Shown here: one piece after another, positions 27,142-36,569 of the stretch | How positions within the stretch are numbered: position 1 is the stretch's first letter | Layout: every line of letters begins with the position of its first letter | DNA from: Bacteroidetes bacterium GWE2_42_24 | GTDB lineage: Bacteria > Bacteroidota > Bacteroidia > Bacteroidales > TTA-H9 | Assembly: GCA_001768515.1 (NCBI GenBank) | Contig: MEOA01000061.1 | Location: 1 to 64,000, forward strand | Length of the DNA: 64,000 nucleotides | Direction: 5' to 3' | Position numbers and translations under genes: made by a program | Notes under the pieces: generated by a model | Database searches by the model: none | Told to the model about the DNA's origin: nothing | What the model saw: the letters and a program-made list of their open reading frames with translations, nothing else

Positions 27142-29529
27142 ATGAAACGTTTACCCATTTTAACCATTTTTGCCATCTTACTATTGGCACCTATTTCGGC
27201 CTTCACTCAGGAACGTTCTGTTCGCAAGGCTGTTTATTTCAGAGAAACCGGGCCTTTGCGTGAGATGCCGCCTGTTCTTCCGGGTCAGCGCGACAGAACA
27301 TGGAAGGACAAGATGATCCAGAACCGAACACTCGAGGATTTTCGTAAAAACTTTGTCAGGCACTCTCCTGCTGCTGAAGATCAGGTTTGGCAGCAAAAGA
27401 TGGGTGCCGATCAGAGTCGCGGGCCATTAGTGAACTTCGATGGTGTTGGAAATGTGAATGGAGTGTTACCTCCAGACACACAGGGTGATGTTGGTCCAAA
27501 TCATTATTTCCAGATGGTTAACCTCTCCTTCGCCATCTGGGACAAACAGGGCAATCTGCTCTATGGACCAGTTGACAACAGTACCCTTTGGCAGGGATTC
27601 ATAGGTGCATGGACCGGAACAAATGACGGTGACCCCATCGTGCTGTATGATGAAATGGCCGATCGCTGGATGGCCAGTCAGTTTGCCGTGAATACAAATG
27701 ATGGCACTTACTGGGAATTGGTTGCAGTTTCGAAGACGGCAGATCCTTTGGGTGAATGGTATCAATATGCTTACCAGTTCCCCTCATTCAACGACTATCC
27801 CAAGGCTGGTATCTGGCCCGATGCTTATTACTTTAGCTTTAACATGTTTGGATACTATAACAGGGTAGCGGCCTGTGCTCTCGACCGTAATGCCATGCTT
27901 GCAGGGGATCCGGAAGCACAGATGGTGCTTTTTGATTTACCACAGGGTGCAGGAGCATGGAGTATGCTCCCTTCCGATGTTGATGGTACACCTCCGCCAA
28001 CCGGAACTCCTTGTTATTTTGCCTATGCAAGTGACAATAGCGGGAGTGGTAGTCAGGATCAGATCGTCTTCTGGACCTTTTCGGTTGATTGGACCAACAC
28101 GGCTAACTCGGTGTTTCAGCAGGCCTTTGCCGTCAATGTGGCACCCTTCGACATGTATTTCTGTTCAGCTCCCCGGGGAGCTTGCCTGCCGCAGAAAGGG
28201 ACAACGCAAGGACTTGAGACACTGTCCGACAGATTGATGTTCAGACTCCAATACCGTAACATGGAAACGTATGAGGTGATGTTAACCTGCCATACCGTCA
28301 ATGTTGACGGACAAGGGCATGCCGGTGTACGCTGGTACGAATTCCGTCGTCAGAATGCTTCTTCCGACTGGGTAGTTTATCAGCAGGGGACTTATGCACC
28401 TGATAGTCTGCATCGCTGGATGGGTTCAATTGCAATGAATGCCAATGGCACTATTGCGCTTGGCTTCTCGGTAACAGGTGATGACAAATACCCTTCGATG
28501 CGTTATACAGGCCGTTCGGTGAATGCCCCGCTAGGTGAAATGAATTTTCAGGAGATCGAGGTAGCCTCCGGAACGGGCAATCAGAGTTCTTATGGAAGGT
28601 GGGGCGATTATGCCATGATGTCGGTTGATCCGGTTGATGATACCACTTTTTGGTACACCAATGAATATATTAAAGCGGGATGGAAGACCCGTATTGTGTC
28701 TCTGGACTTTGGGTCTTTACCGATACCTATGGCCAACGCAGGACCTGATACTACAGTGTGTAAAGGGCAGCCTTATGTTACTGAACCTGCCAGTGCACAG
28801 AATTACAGGTTACTTGAATGGCATACCACCGGTGATGGCTATTTTGTAAAACCGAATGATCTTAAGGCCAGCTATATCAGTGGTCCCGGTGATCGCGAGG
28901 CAGGGCAAGTATCGTTATGGCTTACTTCACTTGGCTATGCATCCGGAGCCGAAGCCAGCGATACAATGGAACTCCATTATGCTCCGGCTCCTTTATGCAA
29001 CGCAGGTCCCGACACATCTATTAAATACAATTCCTATGCCCTGCTGCACGGGTCAACTACTTACAGCGATTCATTGCTGTGGACTACCCCGGGTGATGGA
29101 ACCTTCCTTGATCCCAGGGCTGCTGTTACGGCCTATTCTCCTGGAGCTGCAGATGTTGCTGCCGGTGCTGTCAGGCTTAAACTAAGTGCTTATCCTCAAG
29201 CATATTGCCCAAGCCCTGCTAACGATCAGGTGAAAATTACCATCGATGGACCGGTGGCTTTACCCGAAAGTGTTGAAGGACTGCAGCTTGAAATATCGCC
29301 CAACCCTGCCAGTGATAGGGTAGCTTTAAAGGTTGTCAACAACCGTGAATGGCCACTAAAACTTACTATACAGAATGCTTCCGGTGAAGTGGTATTTGCC
29401 CAGGTGTTTACAAATCAGGTAGCGAAATTAATCCGCGAGATTAATGTTTCGAATCTGGCTGCCGGTACCTATTTCGTCAGGCTTCAGGCTGGGAAAACAC
29501 TGATCAGTCAAAAACTGGTGGTGAATTAG
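27142..29529 (+). CDS. Large secreted T9SS cargo protein of unknown function
   Basis: A protein of about 795 residues. It has a signal peptide (KRLPILTIFAILLLAPISAFTQ), a large central domain (about 80-540) with repeated Trp/Tyr-rich segments such as PPDTQGDVGPNHYFQMVNLSFAIWDKQG, two immunoglobulin/PKD-like stretches beginning ANAGPDTT and CNAGPDTS (about 535-690), and a type A T9SS sorting domain (LEISPNPASDRVAL ... LAAGTYFVRLQAG). The central domain looks like the propeller-like secreted domain known in other Bacteroidota; no catalytic residues were recognised. The frame opens at a TTG (27118), but ATG 27142 starts the signal peptide. An intrinsic terminator follows 39 bp after the stop. 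Confidence 0.82.
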   Translation: MKRLPILTIFAILLLAPISAFTQERSVRKAVYFRETGPLREMPPVLPGQRDRTWKDKMIQNRTLEDFRKNFVRHSPAAEDQVWQQKMGADQSRGPLVNFDGVGNVNGVLPPDTQGDVGPNHYFQMVNLSFAIWDKQGNLLYGPVDNSTLWQGFIGAWTGTNDGDPIVLYDEMADRWMASQFAVNTNDGTYWELVAVSKTADPLGEWYQYAYQFPSFNDYPKAGIWPDAYYFSFNMFGYYNRVAACALDRNAMLAGDPEAQMVLFDLPQGAGAWSMLPSDVDGTPPPTGTPCYFAYASDNSGSGSQDQIVFWTFSVDWTNTANSVFQQAFAVNVAPFDMYFCSAPRGACLPQKGTTQGLETLSDRLMFRLQYRNMETYEVMLTCHTVNVDGQGHAGVRWYEFRRQNASSDWVVYQQGTYAPDSLHRWMGSIAMNANGTIALGFSVTGDDKYPSMRYTGRSVNAPLGEMNFQEIEVASGTGNQSSYGRWGDYAMMSVDPVDDTTFWYTNEYIKAGWKTRIVSLDFGSLPIPMANAGPDTTVCKGQPYVTEPASAQNYRLLEWHTTGDGYFVKPNDLKASYISGPGDREAGQVSLWLTSLGYASGAEASDTMELHYAPAPLCNAGPDTSIKYNSYALLHGSTTYSDSLLWTTPGDGTFLDPRAAVTAYSPGAADVAAGAVRLKLSAYPQAYCPSPANDQVKITIDGPVALPESVEGLQLEISPNPASDRVALKVVNNREWPLKLTIQNASGEVVFAQVFTNQVAKLIREINVSNLAAGTYFVRLQAGKTLISQKLVVN

Positions 29530-29567
29530 ACATAGATAATTATTGATACCGTGCGTTTTGCACGAAT

Positions 29568-29602
29568 AGCCCCACTAATGATAAATCAGTGGGGCTTTTT
29601 TT
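29568..29602 (+). terminator. Intrinsic terminator after the T9SS cargo gene
   Basis: A 9-bp perfect stem (AGCCCCACT / AGTGGGGCT) with an 11-base loop, followed by seven Ts. Confidence 0.92.
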
Positions 29603-29613
29603 AGCTCCACTGA

Positions 29614-29644
29614 TTTGCGGATTCAGATAAACCTTGTATCTTTG
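29614..29644 (+). promoter_or_regulatory. Promoter of tRNA-Pro (TTTG-N19-TATCTTTG)
   Basis: TTTG (29614-29617), exactly 19 bp, then TATCTTTG (29637-29644), 39 bp before the tRNA. A textbook Bacteroidota vegetative promoter. Confidence 0.88.
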
Positions 29645-29682
29645 CACCCGCTCTCAACAATTTTCTTGTTGATGTTTATGAT

Positions 29683-29756
29683 CGGGGTGTGGCGCAGTTG
29701 GCTAGCGTACTTGCATGGGGTGCAAGGGGTCGTGAGTTCGAGTCTCACCACTCCGA
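29683..29756 (+). tRNA. tRNA-Pro, anticodon GGG
   Basis: A 74-nt cloverleaf. The acceptor CGGGGTG pairs with CACTCCG (one G-T pair), the D arm contains GCGCAGTTGGCTAGCG, the anticodon stem is CTTGC/GCAAG around loop ATGGGGT (anticodon GGG, reading CCC and CCU), and the T arm is GTGAG-TTCGAGT-CTCAC. The discriminator base is A; CCA is not encoded and must be added. It has its own promoter and terminator, so it forms a single-gene unit. Confidence 0.96.
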
Positions 29757-29766
29757 CAAACGATAA

Positions 29767-29802
29767 AACAGACTATCTGATATACAGGTGGTCTGTTTTT
29801 TT
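29767..29802 (+). terminator. Intrinsic terminator after tRNA-Pro
   Basis: Stem AACAGACTATCTG / CAGGTGGTCTGTT (with two G-T pairs) and a 5-base loop, followed by Ts. Confidence 0.88.
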
Positions 29803-30280
29803 GCTATATGTATTGCCTACTTCCAGACGGCTTAGCTCTTACCAATGAGATGGTACTGAAAGCATAAAAAATATCTGCTCAACAATAACCTTCGGTGAGG
29901 TCGCTTTGAATAACAGCCTTCGGCGATCTTTCTTGTACTGGTTCATTATTATCTTCGGGGTGTTTCAAAAGATAGGCCTTTCATAAGCTGTAATGAGTTG
30001 TCTTCAGCCGTTTCTGGGCTTTCCTGTGGCCATCAGGGTGTATGGTCCCTGAGATTTTTATTATGCAAATCACCAGTCTGAAACCTGGATGTTTCAAAAA
30101 CGGTAAAAATAGAGCGGCTGTGATGGTTTTCTTTGTATTTGATTGGAATCTACTGTTTTGTCCGAATACTTGTTACACAAGCTTCAATCTATAATCTTGG
30201 TTTAGTGGTGTTTGTGTTTGGCGAATTGTTTAGTTTGCTTTTTACTCTGATTTTTACTAATTTGCGCAAAAATTTGGGCT
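29803..30280. other. Intergenic region before the LruC lipoprotein gene
   Basis: About 480 bp with no gene. Three spaced CCTTCGG/TCTTCGGGG motifs near 29890, 29920 and 29953 resemble degenerate units of the dispersed CCCTTCGGG repeat seen around feoAB. Confidence 0.4.
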
Positions 30281-32182
30281 ATGCGATTTAATACGTCAGT
30301 AGTTTTCCTGATCACATGTATCCTCATCATTAGCTCGTGCAGGAAATCTTATGATAATTACGGTATTCAGGAAGTTGTTATAAAGAATATGTCGGACCTC
30401 AAAGTAAGTCCAACGTTTGATTACAAGGTCACAAAACAAGTGACTGTCACCGTGCAGTTACCATATACGGTTGATTATTCATCGATCAATGGCAGACTTG
30501 ATTTCTATTATCTGGATGCCGATCTTCAGGAGGTCATTGTATATACTTCCATGGCCGATAACAACGGTTTCTTTAATGGCTTGATTGATGTGCCGGCCTA
30601 CCTTGAAGGGATTTTTGTAAGAAATCTGGCCGGCGATCATTACCTGGCGTTTTCGGGAAGCTTGAAAGCCACACTTGAAGGGGGTGTTCTCAATTATGGG
30701 TCATTTCTTGATACCATTCCACCTCTGGATACCACTGTCACCAAAAAGGCAGTCTTCTATTCCGGAATGGAGGGAACGGTTCAGCCTGGGGTTTCCTTTG
30801 GCCGGCGACAAAAAAGTACAACAGAAAACCTGATTCAGAATGGTGACTTTAGTATTAACGATTTCGGTTCAATTCCTGACTGGGATTATCCGATGGTTGT
30901 TGATGGCCGTTGGTATGAAACAAGTTATATCAGTAATAAGATCGGAAGGGTATCACTTGCAGGCAATCCAGTTCTGCGATTCTCGTCCACCAACTATTGG
31001 GAGTATGGCGGTGTTGCCCAGCTTATTGAGGCAACCCCCGGAAATCTGATAACATTGTCAGCAGAAGCTAAGTCAGCCAATAACAATGGTGTGTCATGGA
31101 TTTATCTCATCCCACGGGATGCATCGGGTAATGCCCTTGCTTTTTATACCAGAGAAGTGCCTGTGGTGACAAGTATTTGGACTACCTACACTATATCTGC
31201 CACCATGCCTGCCGGAACTGTGAATTGTCAGGTACTGCTATGGAATGAATTTTACACTGGTCGTACAGTCTATTTTGATAATGTTGTAGTTACGGGTCCT
31301 TCAACCGATGATGATGGCGATGGAGTTATCAATGAGGAAGATGATTATCCCAACGATCCTCTGCGTGCTTATGATCTGTATTATCCCGACAATATCCAGT
31401 TTGGAAACTTTGCCTTTGAGGATAACTGGCCACAAACCGCTGATTATGATTTGAATGACCTGGTAGTTGGTTACCAGTTTAAACAGGTACTCAATGCCAA
31501 TACAGCACTGGTGGAATTGTATGCCGATTTTTCAATCAGAGCTATTGGCGCTTCCTATCTCAATGCATTTGGGTTTGAAATGCCGATTCCGGCATCATCT
31601 GTACAATCGGTTACCGGGAATGCGCTGTCGGGTAATTTCATTATGACTTCTGCCAATGGAACTGAATCGGGGCAAAGCAATGCTGTCGTATTTGTAACCG
31701 ACGATCCACGAAATCAGTTGCCTTATCCCGGGACAGGGGAGTTTGTGAATACCTCAGCCGGTGCCCCCTGGGTAGAGCCTGATACATTACACCTGCACAT
31801 AACACTGAATTCTTCCATAGCCTTGTCGGTGATTGGATATGCCCCATACAACCCGTTTATTATCGTTAACAGGCTTCGCGGCCGCGAGATTCATCTGGTT
31901 GATCAGATGCCAACGGCATTGGCTGATCCTGCATTATTCGGAACTGGTAACGATGATTCGGATCCTGCGACGGGACGTTATTACAAGACTGTACAAAACC
32001 TTCCCTGGGCTTTGAACATTCCCGGCCATTTTGACTATCCGCTTGAGCAAAATGAGATTATCGGCGGCTATCTGAAATTTGCACCATGGGCCATGAGTTC
32101 CGGGGCTGAGTATAGCGACTGGTACCTGCCCAATATATCAGGATATCGCGATGAACAATACCTCTACCCAACTCCGGAATGA
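30281..32182 (+). CDS. LruC-domain lipoprotein
   Basis: A 633-residue exported lipoprotein. A signal peptide ends in the lipobox LIISSC (Cys20). The middle (about 185-345) holds a carbohydrate-binding-like beta-sandwich (NLIQNGDFSINDFGSIPDW). A calcium-type DDDGDGVINEEDDYP repeat (about 347-361) leads into the C-terminal LruC domain (about 365-630), recognised by FGNFAFEDNWPQTADYDLNDLVV, FEMPIPAS and WALNIPGHFDYP. LruC-type proteins are surface or periplasmic proteins of unknown function in Bacteroidota and Leptospira. ATG start; a terminator follows. Confidence 0.88.
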   Translation: MRFNTSVVFLITCILIISSCRKSYDNYGIQEVVIKNMSDLKVSPTFDYKVTKQVTVTVQLPYTVDYSSINGRLDFYYLDADLQEVIVYTSMADNNGFFNGLIDVPAYLEGIFVRNLAGDHYLAFSGSLKATLEGGVLNYGSFLDTIPPLDTTVTKKAVFYSGMEGTVQPGVSFGRRQKSTTENLIQNGDFSINDFGSIPDWDYPMVVDGRWYETSYISNKIGRVSLAGNPVLRFSSTNYWEYGGVAQLIEATPGNLITLSAEAKSANNNGVSWIYLIPRDASGNALAFYTREVPVVTSIWTTYTISATMPAGTVNCQVLLWNEFYTGRTVYFDNVVVTGPSTDDDGDGVINEEDDYPNDPLRAYDLYYPDNIQFGNFAFEDNWPQTADYDLNDLVVGYQFKQVLNANTALVELYADFSIRAIGASYLNAFGFEMPIPASSVQSVTGNALSGNFIMTSANGTESGQSNAVVFVTDDPRNQLPYPGTGEFVNTSAGAPWVEPDTLHLHITLNSSIALSVIGYAPYNPFIIVNRLRGREIHLVDQMPTALADPALFGTGNDDSDPATGRYYKTVQNLPWALNIPGHFDYPLEQNEIIGGYLKFAPWAMSSGAEYSDWYLPNISGYRDEQYLYPTPE

Positions 32183-32202
32183 TATTTTGATTAACAATAT
32201 TT

Positions 32203-33324
32203 TCACCCATTGTTTTGCAGAACAATGGGTGTTTTTTTAAAGTAGGGGAAGTATTTCTTCAGGTTGTTGACAGGAGTCTCGATAAGTTTCCATGAAAGGT
32301 GCGAGAGCACGAAGGTGAGGAAGAAGAATGCTACGAAGGCTGTGTACTTGTTAGTGATTAACAGGCCGATACGGGGAGCCAGATAATAGTATAAATCGGG
32401 AATGAATAGGTGGTAAACATACATGCCATAGGATACCTTGCCGAAGTAAAGAATCCATGGATGTTGCAGGAAGCCTCCTGCAAACAGACGGAAGCGGCCT
32501 GCAACTGCATAATTAATGATGATGGCCGACATCATCACAAACAACAATTCGTCAATCAGTGCTTTATACCAGGCTATTTTGATGAACAGAAACAACATGA
32601 GGGTGTATGCCGCGACCGATCCCCATACTATTTTCGCGTTGAGCAACTTTTTTACTAAAGGCTTACCTTCACTGTGCATCCATGCCAACAGGGCACCGAG
32701 ACCCAAGGCATACATGCAGGAAATGATTAGGTAAGAGCCTGCCATCCAGTTGTTTGGAAAATAAAAATGTATGTATATTTTTGAAGCCACTGAAATGAGG
32801 ATGGTGGCCAGAATGACCCTGAGCAGGTATTTCCGGTTGACAAACAACATCAGCCAGGGCCAGAAAAGATAGAATTGCTCCTCAACTGCCAGCGACCAGA
32901 AGTGGTTAAAGTTGCCTATGTACAGGTTGTGGATAGACTGATAAACATTTGAGGTGTAAGAGATCAGCCATGGAAAATAAGTCCTGGCTCCCGGATAATT
33001 GATAATGACCAGAAAAAAGATTGCCAGATAATAGATGGGGAAAATTCGCAGAAACCGGCGTATGTAGAACTGTCTGATCAGCATGGCCTTTCCGCGTCCT
33101 GCATGGTCGTATTTCTTGCGGTTATCGAGTAGGATTCTGGTGATGAGAAAGCCCGAAAGAACAAAAAACAGTGTTACCCCATGAACAAATTGTATGCTGG
33201 TGGCGATGATGTTGGTCATTTGCCATTGTAGCCAGTGAGCAACCATTACCATGAAGATGGCGATGAAACGGATGCCGTCAAGTTGTAGCTGATAATCGGC
33301 GTGCTGTTCCTTTTGAATAGTCAT
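32203..33324 (-). CDS. Acyltransferase family 3 (OafA/YrhL-type) membrane protein
   Basis: A 373-residue membrane protein with about ten transmembrane segments. The catalytic-type motif near the start, QLDGIRFIAIFMVMVAHW (His about 41), and FYIRRFLRIFPIYY, SLAVEEQFYLFWP and YGMYVYHLFIP are characteristic of the acyltransferase-3 family, which O-acylates surface polysaccharides or lipids. The target is unknown. The ATG lies 3 bp past the stop of the sirtuin gene, so the two are co-transcribed. Its last codons overlap the terminator of the convergent gene. Confidence 0.9.
   Translation of the reverse strand: MTIQKEQHADYQLQLDGIRFIAIFMVMVAHWLQWQMTNIIATSIQFVHGVTLFFVLSGFLITRILLDNRKKYDHAGRGKAMLIRQFYIRRFLRIFPIYYLAIFFLVIINYPGARTYFPWLISYTSNVYQSIHNLYIGNFNHFWSLAVEEQFYLFWPWLMLFVNRKYLLRVILATILISVASKIYIHFYFPNNWMAGSYLIISCMYALGLGALLAWMHSEGKPLVKKLLNAKIVWGSVAAYTLMLFLFIKIAWYKALIDELLFVMMSAIIINYAVAGRFRLFAGGFLQHPWILYFGKVSYGMYVYHLFIPDLYYYLAPRIGLLITNKYTAFVAFFFLTFVLSHLSWKLIETPVNNLKKYFPYFKKTPIVLQNNG
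32204..32238 (+). terminator. Intrinsic terminator of the LruC gene, inside the end of the acyltransferase gene
   Basis: A perfect 11-bp stem (CACCCATTGTT / AACAATGGGTG) with a 6-base loop, then seven Ts. The hairpin DNA also encodes the last residues (IVLQNNG) of the convergent acyltransferase gene. Confidence 0.9.
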
Positions 33325-33327
33325 GTG

Positions 33328-34095
33328 TCAGTCTATTTTAAGCTTAAGCCGGGCAGCAAGTGCCTGAGCTGCTTCGCCTGCTTTCATCGGTAATTGAAGC
33401 AGTGTTGTCTGGTGGCTGAAATGGCTTTGCAATGGGTTGATCTCGATGATAAATGCCCCATTGGCTTTTGCCTCCTGTGGGATTAAGGCGGCTGGATATA
33501 CTTCGCCTGTTGTTCCAATGACAAGCATCACATCGCATTGCCTGGCTGCATCGAAAGAGGCACGGTAAGCATCATCAGGAATGGCTTCGCCGAAGAAGAT
33601 AAAATCGGGTTTGAGCAGTCCGCCACAATGAGTGCAATGAGGAATAACCTGAGCTAGAATATCATTACTGGCAGGATAATAATTGCCGCATTTCAGACAG
33701 GTTAATCGGGCGCTATTTCCATGAAAACAGTGTACGATCCTGTTCCCTGCCTGCTGATGAAGGCTGTCAATGTTTTGGGTGATGGTAGCTTTAAGCATCC
33801 CTACATCTTCCAGACGAGCCAGAAATCGGTGGGCAGCATTTGGCAGGGCTTTGTTAAAATGGGTGTAGAAAATTTCCTTTACAACAGGCCAGCATATTTC
33901 GGGATGTTGAATGAAGTAATCAATTTCAAGGGTTTTAGGGTTGTACCGACTCCATAAACCATCCTCTCCCCTGAAGGATGGTATGCCACTTTCAACTGAA
34001 ATACCAGCACCCGTAAAGGCAACCAGATGTCTGGCAAGTTTTATCTTTTCTGCGGCTTCGGCTATCAGTTCCGCGAGATTCGGATTAGATGACAT
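33328..34095 (-). CDS. cobB: NAD-dependent protein deacylase, sirtuin family
   Basis: A 255-residue Sir2-family enzyme removing acyl groups from lysines with NAD consumption. It has FTGAGIS..SGIPSFRG (27-43), TQNIDSLHQQAGN (106-118), catalytic His125 in CFHGN and a four-cysteine zinc site (Cys133, Cys136, Cys154, Cys157), followed by KPDFIFFGE and VIGTTGEVYPA. All key residues are present. First gene of a two-gene unit with the acyltransferase; the link may be coincidental. ATG start. Confidence 0.93.
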   Translation of the reverse strand: MSSNPNLAELIAEAAEKIKLARHLVAFTGAGISVESGIPSFRGEDGLWSRYNPKTLEIDYFIQHPEICWPVVKEIFYTHFNKALPNAAHRFLARLEDVGMLKATITQNIDSLHQQAGNRIVHCFHGNSARLTCLKCGNYYPASNDILAQVIPHCTHCGGLLKPDFIFFGEAIPDDAYRASFDAARQCDVMLVIGTTGEVYPAALIPQEAKANGAFIIEINPLQSHFSHQTTLLQLPMKAGEAAQALAARLKLKID

Positions 34096-34217
34096 AGGGT
34101 GTCGTTTTTTGTGCGAAGGTAATCATTTTCGGTTTTTGAGTCCGGCAACAGCCGGTTGTAAAAGCTGTTTCCCTTAGAATTGGTTTAAATGCCACTTTTA
34201 GAAAACCGCTAAATGGT

Positions 34218-34225
34218 TATCTTTG
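34218..34225 (+). promoter_or_regulatory. -7 box TATCTTTG of the DPP-IV-like gene
   Basis: TATCTTTG lies 30 bp before the ATG; a TTTT at 34196-34199 sits close to the expected -33 position. Confidence 0.6.
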
Positions 34226-34255
34226 CCCTCCCGGATTATCCTTTAATTTAACCAC

Positions 34256-36433
34256 ATGCTGCAATTTCCAAAAACCAGTCTGACGGCAATTTTTATGGTT
34301 GCTGTAACCATCCTCAGTGCGCAATCACAAAAACTTTCTGTTGAATCAATTTTTAAAACCAGAGCCTTTTCCACAAAAGGAGTATCAGGAATCAGTCCTT
34401 TGACTGATGGTACGCATTACGCCCGACTGCAAAATGATACTCTGGTGGCCTATTCATACAAAACAGGCCAGAGAAACGGCTGGCTGGCCACCGGAAAGGA
34501 GATGATTACATCGTCGGGCGATACCCTGCCCCTCCATTCATATATCCTTAGCTCCGACGAGAAGAAGATGCTCATACCTGCCGAAACCGAAAGCATCTAT
34601 CGGCATTCAACTCAATCGGAGTTCTACATCTGGGATCGTACCACCCGAAAGCTAAGCCGTTTGACTGAGAACGGCAAACAGCGTCTCGCTGATTTCTCTC
34701 CTGATGGAAGCAAGGTCGCATTCGTTCGCCATAACAATCTTTTTATCAGAGATCTGTTCTCGAATACCGAAAAGGCCATCACAACCGATGGGCTTGAGAA
34801 TTCTATCATCAATGGTACAACTGATTGGGTGTATGAAGAAGAGTTCGGCTTTACCAAAGGATTCCACTGGTCGCCAGATGGCTCGAAGATTGCCTGGCTT
34901 CGTTTCGATGAATCCGCTGTACCGGAGTATTGGCTTACGATGTATGGCGACCTCTATCCTTCAAACCAGAAATATAAGTATCCCAAAGCAGGGGAGGCCA
35001 ATAGCATAGTAACCGTTCATGTGTTTGATCTTGCTTCGGGTAAAACAACGAAGATTGATGCAGGTGATATTTCTGATCAATACATCCCACGGATGCAATG
35101 GACTAACCAAAAAGGACAGTTGGCCATTCAACGGCTTAACAGGTTGCAGAACAAGCTGGAGCTTTTATTGGCCGATGCATCCACCGGTATTTCAAAAGTG
35201 GTTTATACAGATGAGAACAAGGCCTATGTGCAGATAACCGACGACCTGACCTTCCTCTCAGGAACCGATCAATTTGTTATCACCAGTGAACGTGACGGAT
35301 TCAATCACATTTACCTGTGCGATTCCAAAGGAAGCGTTCAACAGCTTACCAGAGGTGAATGGGACGTCGTTTCGGTGAAGGGATTTGACCCAGTCAGGCA
35401 GCTAATCTGGTTCGATGCTGCTATCAACGGGGCTGTAAACCGTGATATCTGCCATGTGAATCTGAAAGGTAAAACGACAACAGTTACCGATCACCGGGGA
35501 TGGAATATTGCTGATTTCAATAGTGATTTCTCCTTTTTTATTCTCAACTGGAGCGATATAAACAATCCTCCTGTGATCTCGGTAAAGGACTGGAAAGGTA
35601 AAACCATCAGGATACTCGAAGATAATGCCAGACTCAGGGAACAAATGAAGGTTTACGCGCTCAGAAAACGGGAACTGTTTACCATGAAAACCACCGGGGG
35701 TACGGAATTGAACGGCTGGATGATTAAACCTGAAGGGTATGATGCGACAAAACAATACCCGGTGTTGATGTATGTGTATGGAGGACCGGGTTCGCAAACT
35801 GTGAAGAACAGTTGGGATCGGGGACAGTTATGGTATCAGTATTTGGCTCAGGAAGGTATTCTTGTGGTATCGGTCGACAACCGGGGAACAGGGTTCAGGG
35901 GAAATGATTTTAAAAAGATGACATATCTCCAACTTGGAAAATATGAGACCGAAGACCAGATTGAAGCAGCAAACTGGCTTCTCAGGGAGGGCTTTGCACA
36001 ACCAGGCAGGATAGGTATCTTCGGATGGAGCTACGGCGGGTATATGTCGGCGCTTTGCATGACCAGAGGGGCTGATGTTTTCAATACGGGCATTGCTGTT
36101 GCACCGGTAACCACATGGCGCTATTACGACAATATCTACACCGAACGTTTCATGCGTACACCGAAGGAAAATCCTTCCGGCTATGATGATAATTCTCCTA
36201 TCGGCCATGTTGGTAAATTAAAAGGCAACTTCCTGCTGGTTCATGGTATGGCCGATGATAATGTTCACTTCCAGAATTCTGTCGATCTGGTAACAGCTCT
36301 TGTTAATGCTGATAAAGATTTTGATTCTGAGTTTTATCCCAATTCAAACCATGGCATCTACACTGGCCCAAATACGACATTTCATCTCTACAGACGAATG
36401 ACAGATTTTCTGCTTCGGCATCTGAAGAACTGA
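34256..36433 (+). CDS. Secreted S9 dipeptidyl-peptidase IV-like serine peptidase
   Basis: A 725-residue exported peptidase removing dipeptides (often X-Pro) from peptide N-termini. It has a signal peptide (hydrophobic residues 10-20, ending SAQS), a DPP-IV N-terminal beta-propeller (about 80-440, with DWVYEEEF carrying the Glu pair that binds the substrate amino terminus) and an alpha/beta-hydrolase domain (about 480-725). The catalytic triad is Ser592 in GWSYGGY, Asp667/668 in GMADDNVHF and His699 in NSNHGIY. It probably acts in the periplasm with other peptidases such as the M14 protein in this window. ATG start; single gene. Confidence 0.94.
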   Translation: MLQFPKTSLTAIFMVAVTILSAQSQKLSVESIFKTRAFSTKGVSGISPLTDGTHYARLQNDTLVAYSYKTGQRNGWLATGKEMITSSGDTLPLHSYILSSDEKKMLIPAETESIYRHSTQSEFYIWDRTTRKLSRLTENGKQRLADFSPDGSKVAFVRHNNLFIRDLFSNTEKAITTDGLENSIINGTTDWVYEEEFGFTKGFHWSPDGSKIAWLRFDESAVPEYWLTMYGDLYPSNQKYKYPKAGEANSIVTVHVFDLASGKTTKIDAGDISDQYIPRMQWTNQKGQLAIQRLNRLQNKLELLLADASTGISKVVYTDENKAYVQITDDLTFLSGTDQFVITSERDGFNHIYLCDSKGSVQQLTRGEWDVVSVKGFDPVRQLIWFDAAINGAVNRDICHVNLKGKTTTVTDHRGWNIADFNSDFSFFILNWSDINNPPVISVKDWKGKTIRILEDNARLREQMKVYALRKRELFTMKTTGGTELNGWMIKPEGYDATKQYPVLMYVYGGPGSQTVKNSWDRGQLWYQYLAQEGILVVSVDNRGTGFRGNDFKKMTYLQLGKYETEDQIEAANWLLREGFAQPGRIGIFGWSYGGYMSALCMTRGADVFNTGIAVAPVTTWRYYDNIYTERFMRTPKENPSGYDDNSPIGHVGKLKGNFLLVHGMADDNVHFQNSVDLVTALVNADKDFDSEFYPNSNHGIYTGPNTTFHLYRRMTDFLLRHLKN

Positions 36434-36516
36434 TTTTATGTGTGCTTATCGTTGTCTGTCAGAAGCTATCCCCATGATGTTTTCCGATCATTTATTATTA
36501 AAACCAGGTGGTTTTA

Positions 36517-36546
36517 TTTGCCACTAACAAGAAAAAGATAACTTTG
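36517..36546 (+). promoter_or_regulatory. Promoter of the GH109-like gene (TTTG-N18-TAACTTTG)
   Basis: TTTG at 36517-36520, 18 bp, then TAACTTTG at 36539-36546, 23 bp before the ATG. Confidence 0.75.
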
Positions 36547-36569
36547 TAAAAAATATTAAAAACATCGTT

